NCBI GenBank assembly: GCA_030641945.1
Contig: DAOWLL010000069.1
Coordinates: 1-7,463 of the forward strand
Source of the DNA: Gammaproteobacteria bacterium
GTDB taxonomy: Bacteria > Pseudomonadota > Gammaproteobacteria > SZUA-229
DNA length: 7,463 bases
Direction: 5' to 3'
Part shown: in pieces, positions 6,216-7,463 of the stretch
Position numbering within the stretch: position 1 is the first letter of the stretch
Layout of the letters: each line of letters starts with the position of its first letter
The notes under the pieces: model-generated
What the model was told of the DNA's origin: nothing
What the model saw: only the letters and a program-made list of their open reading frames with translations
Databases searched by the model: none
Position numbers and translations under genes: made by a program

Positions 6216-7183
6216 AGCGCACTATTATCCAGTAATTGTGACAAATCTTCACTCAAAGGCGCATGCACCGATATACCCTCTCCCAGTGGCAGTACGATAT
6301 GGTTGGCATGTAGAAACAGGCGCTGCAGGCCAAGTTTTTTCATCGCTTTATTGAATGCTGTATCGCCGTATTTACTGTCGCCGGCAACAGCATGGCCGCT
6401 GGCGGCAGCATGCACTCGAATCTGATGTGTACGGCCGGTGTCTATTTGAATCTGCATCAAACTGGCATTGTGGTAATGCTGCACCAGTTTGAAATGGCTG
6501 ATCGCCTGCTGCCCATCATCACTGATTTCGACCATGTGCTCACCGCCTCGACGAACTTTTCGCAGGGGCAGGTCAATGGTTTTATCGCCTTGCTGCCATA
6601 AGCCGGCGAGCAGGGCGAGGTAGGTTTTTTCTATTCTGGGCGCATGTTCATCCTGGTCTTCATTTCTCAGAGCACGATGCAGTGTGTTCAACGTGGCCCT
6701 GTTTTTTGCCAGCACCAGGCAGCCGCTGGTTTCGCGGTCGAGTCGATGTACCAGTTCGAAGAACTGGTCGGGATGGTTTTTTCGAATTGCCTCGATGATG
6801 CCGAATTTGAGCTCGCTGCCCCCATGTACGGCAATACCGGCAGGTTTATTCAATACCAGGATATCGCTGTTTTCGAATAATCGCGCATTTTCCAGCAGGG
6901 TCAGTACAGCATCAGGAATCACGGCTGGCTGCCGTTCGGCGGTACGCACAGGGGGTATCCGTATACTGTCACCCGGCTGAATGCGGTAACTGGGCTTTTT
7001 CCTTCCCTTGTTGACTCTCACCTGGCCACTGCGCAGCAGGCGGTAAACATGGCTTTTGGGTACACCCTTGAGCTTTGTCAGCAGGTAATTATCAAGCCGC
7101 TGACCGGCCTGATCGCTTGAGATTTCGACCATTTCCACCGCATTTGACGGTTTTTCACTCATTTTGGGCTGCTTCATTGTCAT
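6212..7183 (-). CDS. rluC: 23S rRNA pseudouridine synthase RluC
   Basis: A 323-residue RluA-family pseudouridine synthase. RluC of E. coli modifies U955, U2504 and U2580 of 23S rRNA in the ribosome's peptidyl-transferase region. An S4 RNA-binding domain (about 28-90: SHVYRLLRSGQVRVNKG, then PGDSIRIPP) precedes the catalytic domain (about 100-315). The latter contains LNKPAGIAVHGG at 111-122, the HRLDRETSG motif at 146-154 with catalytic D149, TYLALLAG at 187-194 and DTGRTHQIRVH at 248-258. The S4 domain, the RRGGEHM loop and the position next to a HAD gene and sppA favour RluC over RluA or RluD. The start is uncertain: Met1, Met3 and Met8 are all possible, and none has a strong Shine-Dalgarno. 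It is the first gene of the operon in view, and its overlap with the next gene implies cotranscription. Confidence 0.94.
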   Translation of the reverse strand: MTMKQPKMSEKPSNAVEMVEISSDQAGQRLDNYLLTKLKGVPKSHVYRLLRSGQVRVNKGRKKPSYRIQPGDSIRIPPVRTAERQPAVIPDAVLTLLENARLFENSDILVLNKPAGIAVHGGSELKFGIIEAIRKNHPDQFFELVHRLDRETSGCLVLAKNRATLNTLHRALRNEDQDEHAPRIEKTYLALLAGLWQQGDKTIDLPLRKVRRGGEHMVEISDDGQQAISHFKLVQHYHNASLMQIQIDTGRTHQIRVHAAASGHAVAGDSKYGDTAFNKAMKKLGLQRLFLHANHIVLPLGEGISVHAPLSEDLSQLLDNSAL

Positions 7184-7290
7184 CGGGTGTGTTGGGCCGG
7201 GTGCTGAATAGTGGTTGACCAGAGGTGTGTATTTTGACAGACTTGGCCCTTAAGGTTCCAGTGTAAGTTATTGCGCGCCAAAGGTTTTTT

Positions 7291-7310
7291 CTCCGGTGAT
7301 TTGTCCGGAG
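7291..7310. other. Perfect 6-bp-stem hairpin
   Basis: CTCCGG (7291-7296) and CCGGAG (7305-7310) enclose an 8-nt loop. The T run at 7285-7290 precedes the hairpin on the plus strand and becomes an A run after it on the minus strand, so this is not an intrinsic terminator in either direction. It is flanked by a second, 7-bp complementary pair (CGCGCCA at 7274-7280, TGGCGCG at 7357-7363) that could enclose it in a larger fold. Confidence 0.45.
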
Positions 7311-7393
7311 CGATAAAGGTCACGAATCAAATTGATCAGCAGCCCACACAGCAATCTGGCGCGACTTAAGGAATCTAAAACACTCAGTTTTAC

Positions 7394-7415
7394 TCATTCG
7401 CACGAAAGCGGATGA
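7394..7415 (+). other. 8-bp stem-loop near right edge, possible leader RNA structure
   Basis: TCATTCGC (7394-7401) and GCGGATGA (7408-7415) pair along eight positions with one G-U wobble as plus-strand RNA, around the loop ACGAAA. The wobble becomes an A-C mismatch on the minus strand, so the RNA would fold better when transcribed rightwards. A smaller hairpin, AAAAC/GTTTT at 7377-7391, lies immediately before it. Neither is followed by a T run. They may belong to the 5' leader of a rightward gene. Confidence 0.3.
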
Positions 7416-7463
7416 ATTAAAAATAATATTAACAAATGATTAATCCGGTCTTTATTTACGAAC

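Larger units (their letters stand above)
7184..7463. promoter_or_regulatory. Non-coding region upstream of rluC with several hairpins
   Basis: This 280-bp stretch up to the window edge has no supported gene. It should contain the rluC promoter, though I found no convincing -35/-10 pair reading left. It holds inverted repeats at 7274-7363, 7291-7310, 7377-7391 and 7394-7415, the palindrome CCTTAAGG at 7248-7255, and an AT-rich stretch at 7416-7444. In many gammaproteobacteria the neighbour here is a divergent rne gene with a long structured 5' leader that RNase E uses to control its own mRNA. The hairpins would fit that leader, but rne itself is outside the window. Confidence 0.4.

Noticed and set aside
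7291..7310. Hairpin considered as an intrinsic terminator
   Set aside because: The T run precedes it on the plus strand and is an A run after it on the minus strand, the wrong side in both directions.
7429..7458. Possible rightward promoter with TTAACA as -35
   Set aside because: The -35 is close to consensus, but the best -10 at 17-18 bp spacing (TTATTT or TATTTA) matches poorly.

Overview
The window looks like chromosomal DNA of a gammaproteobacterium of middling GC content (about half by eye). The evidence is the gene order rluC, HAD phosphatase, sppA, which matches the order in Pseudomonas and relatives, and the protein families themselves. All six genes are on the minus strand, so transcription runs from right to left. 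No species can be named from the sequence.

Right part (7183 down to 4582): three tightly packed housekeeping genes. rluC (23S rRNA pseudouridine synthase), a HAD-superfamily phosphatase and sppA (membrane signal peptide peptidase) overlap by 4 bp at each junction (ATGA) and should be one translationally coupled operon. To the right of rluC, 7184-7463 has no gene but holds several inverted repeats. By analogy with related genomes it probably contains back-to-back promoters and the leader of a divergent gene beyond the edge (rne in many relatives), but that gene is not in view.

Middle gap (4418-4581): 164 bp with no gene but an unusual density of small palindromes. Two copies of TGATATCA lie 36 bp apart, just upstream of the kinase start, with a hairpin between them. 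This is a candidate regulatory region.

Left part (4417 down to 150): a compact three-gene Ser/Thr phosphorylation module. It encodes a 896-residue membrane kinase with a periplasmic CHASE2 sensor, three further membrane segments, a TPR-like linker and an intact cytoplasmic kinase domain. Next come a PP2C-type phosphatase and a soluble protein with one intact and one degenerate FHA domain. The expected circuit is periplasmic signal to kinase autophosphorylation, FHA protein as substrate or reader, and PP2C as reset. Kinase and FHA protein carry similar Thr-containing linker motifs (EETVIL, ERTMII) that could be the phosphosites. A strong intrinsic terminator at 101-127 closes the module. Beyond it lies a short tandem CTTTGCG repeat (59-88).

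The most interesting feature is the kinase/phosphatase/FHA circuit with no type VI secretion genes in view, directly behind sppA where relatives such as Pseudomonas carry maf, yceD and rpmF. Its signal and output cannot be read from the sequence.
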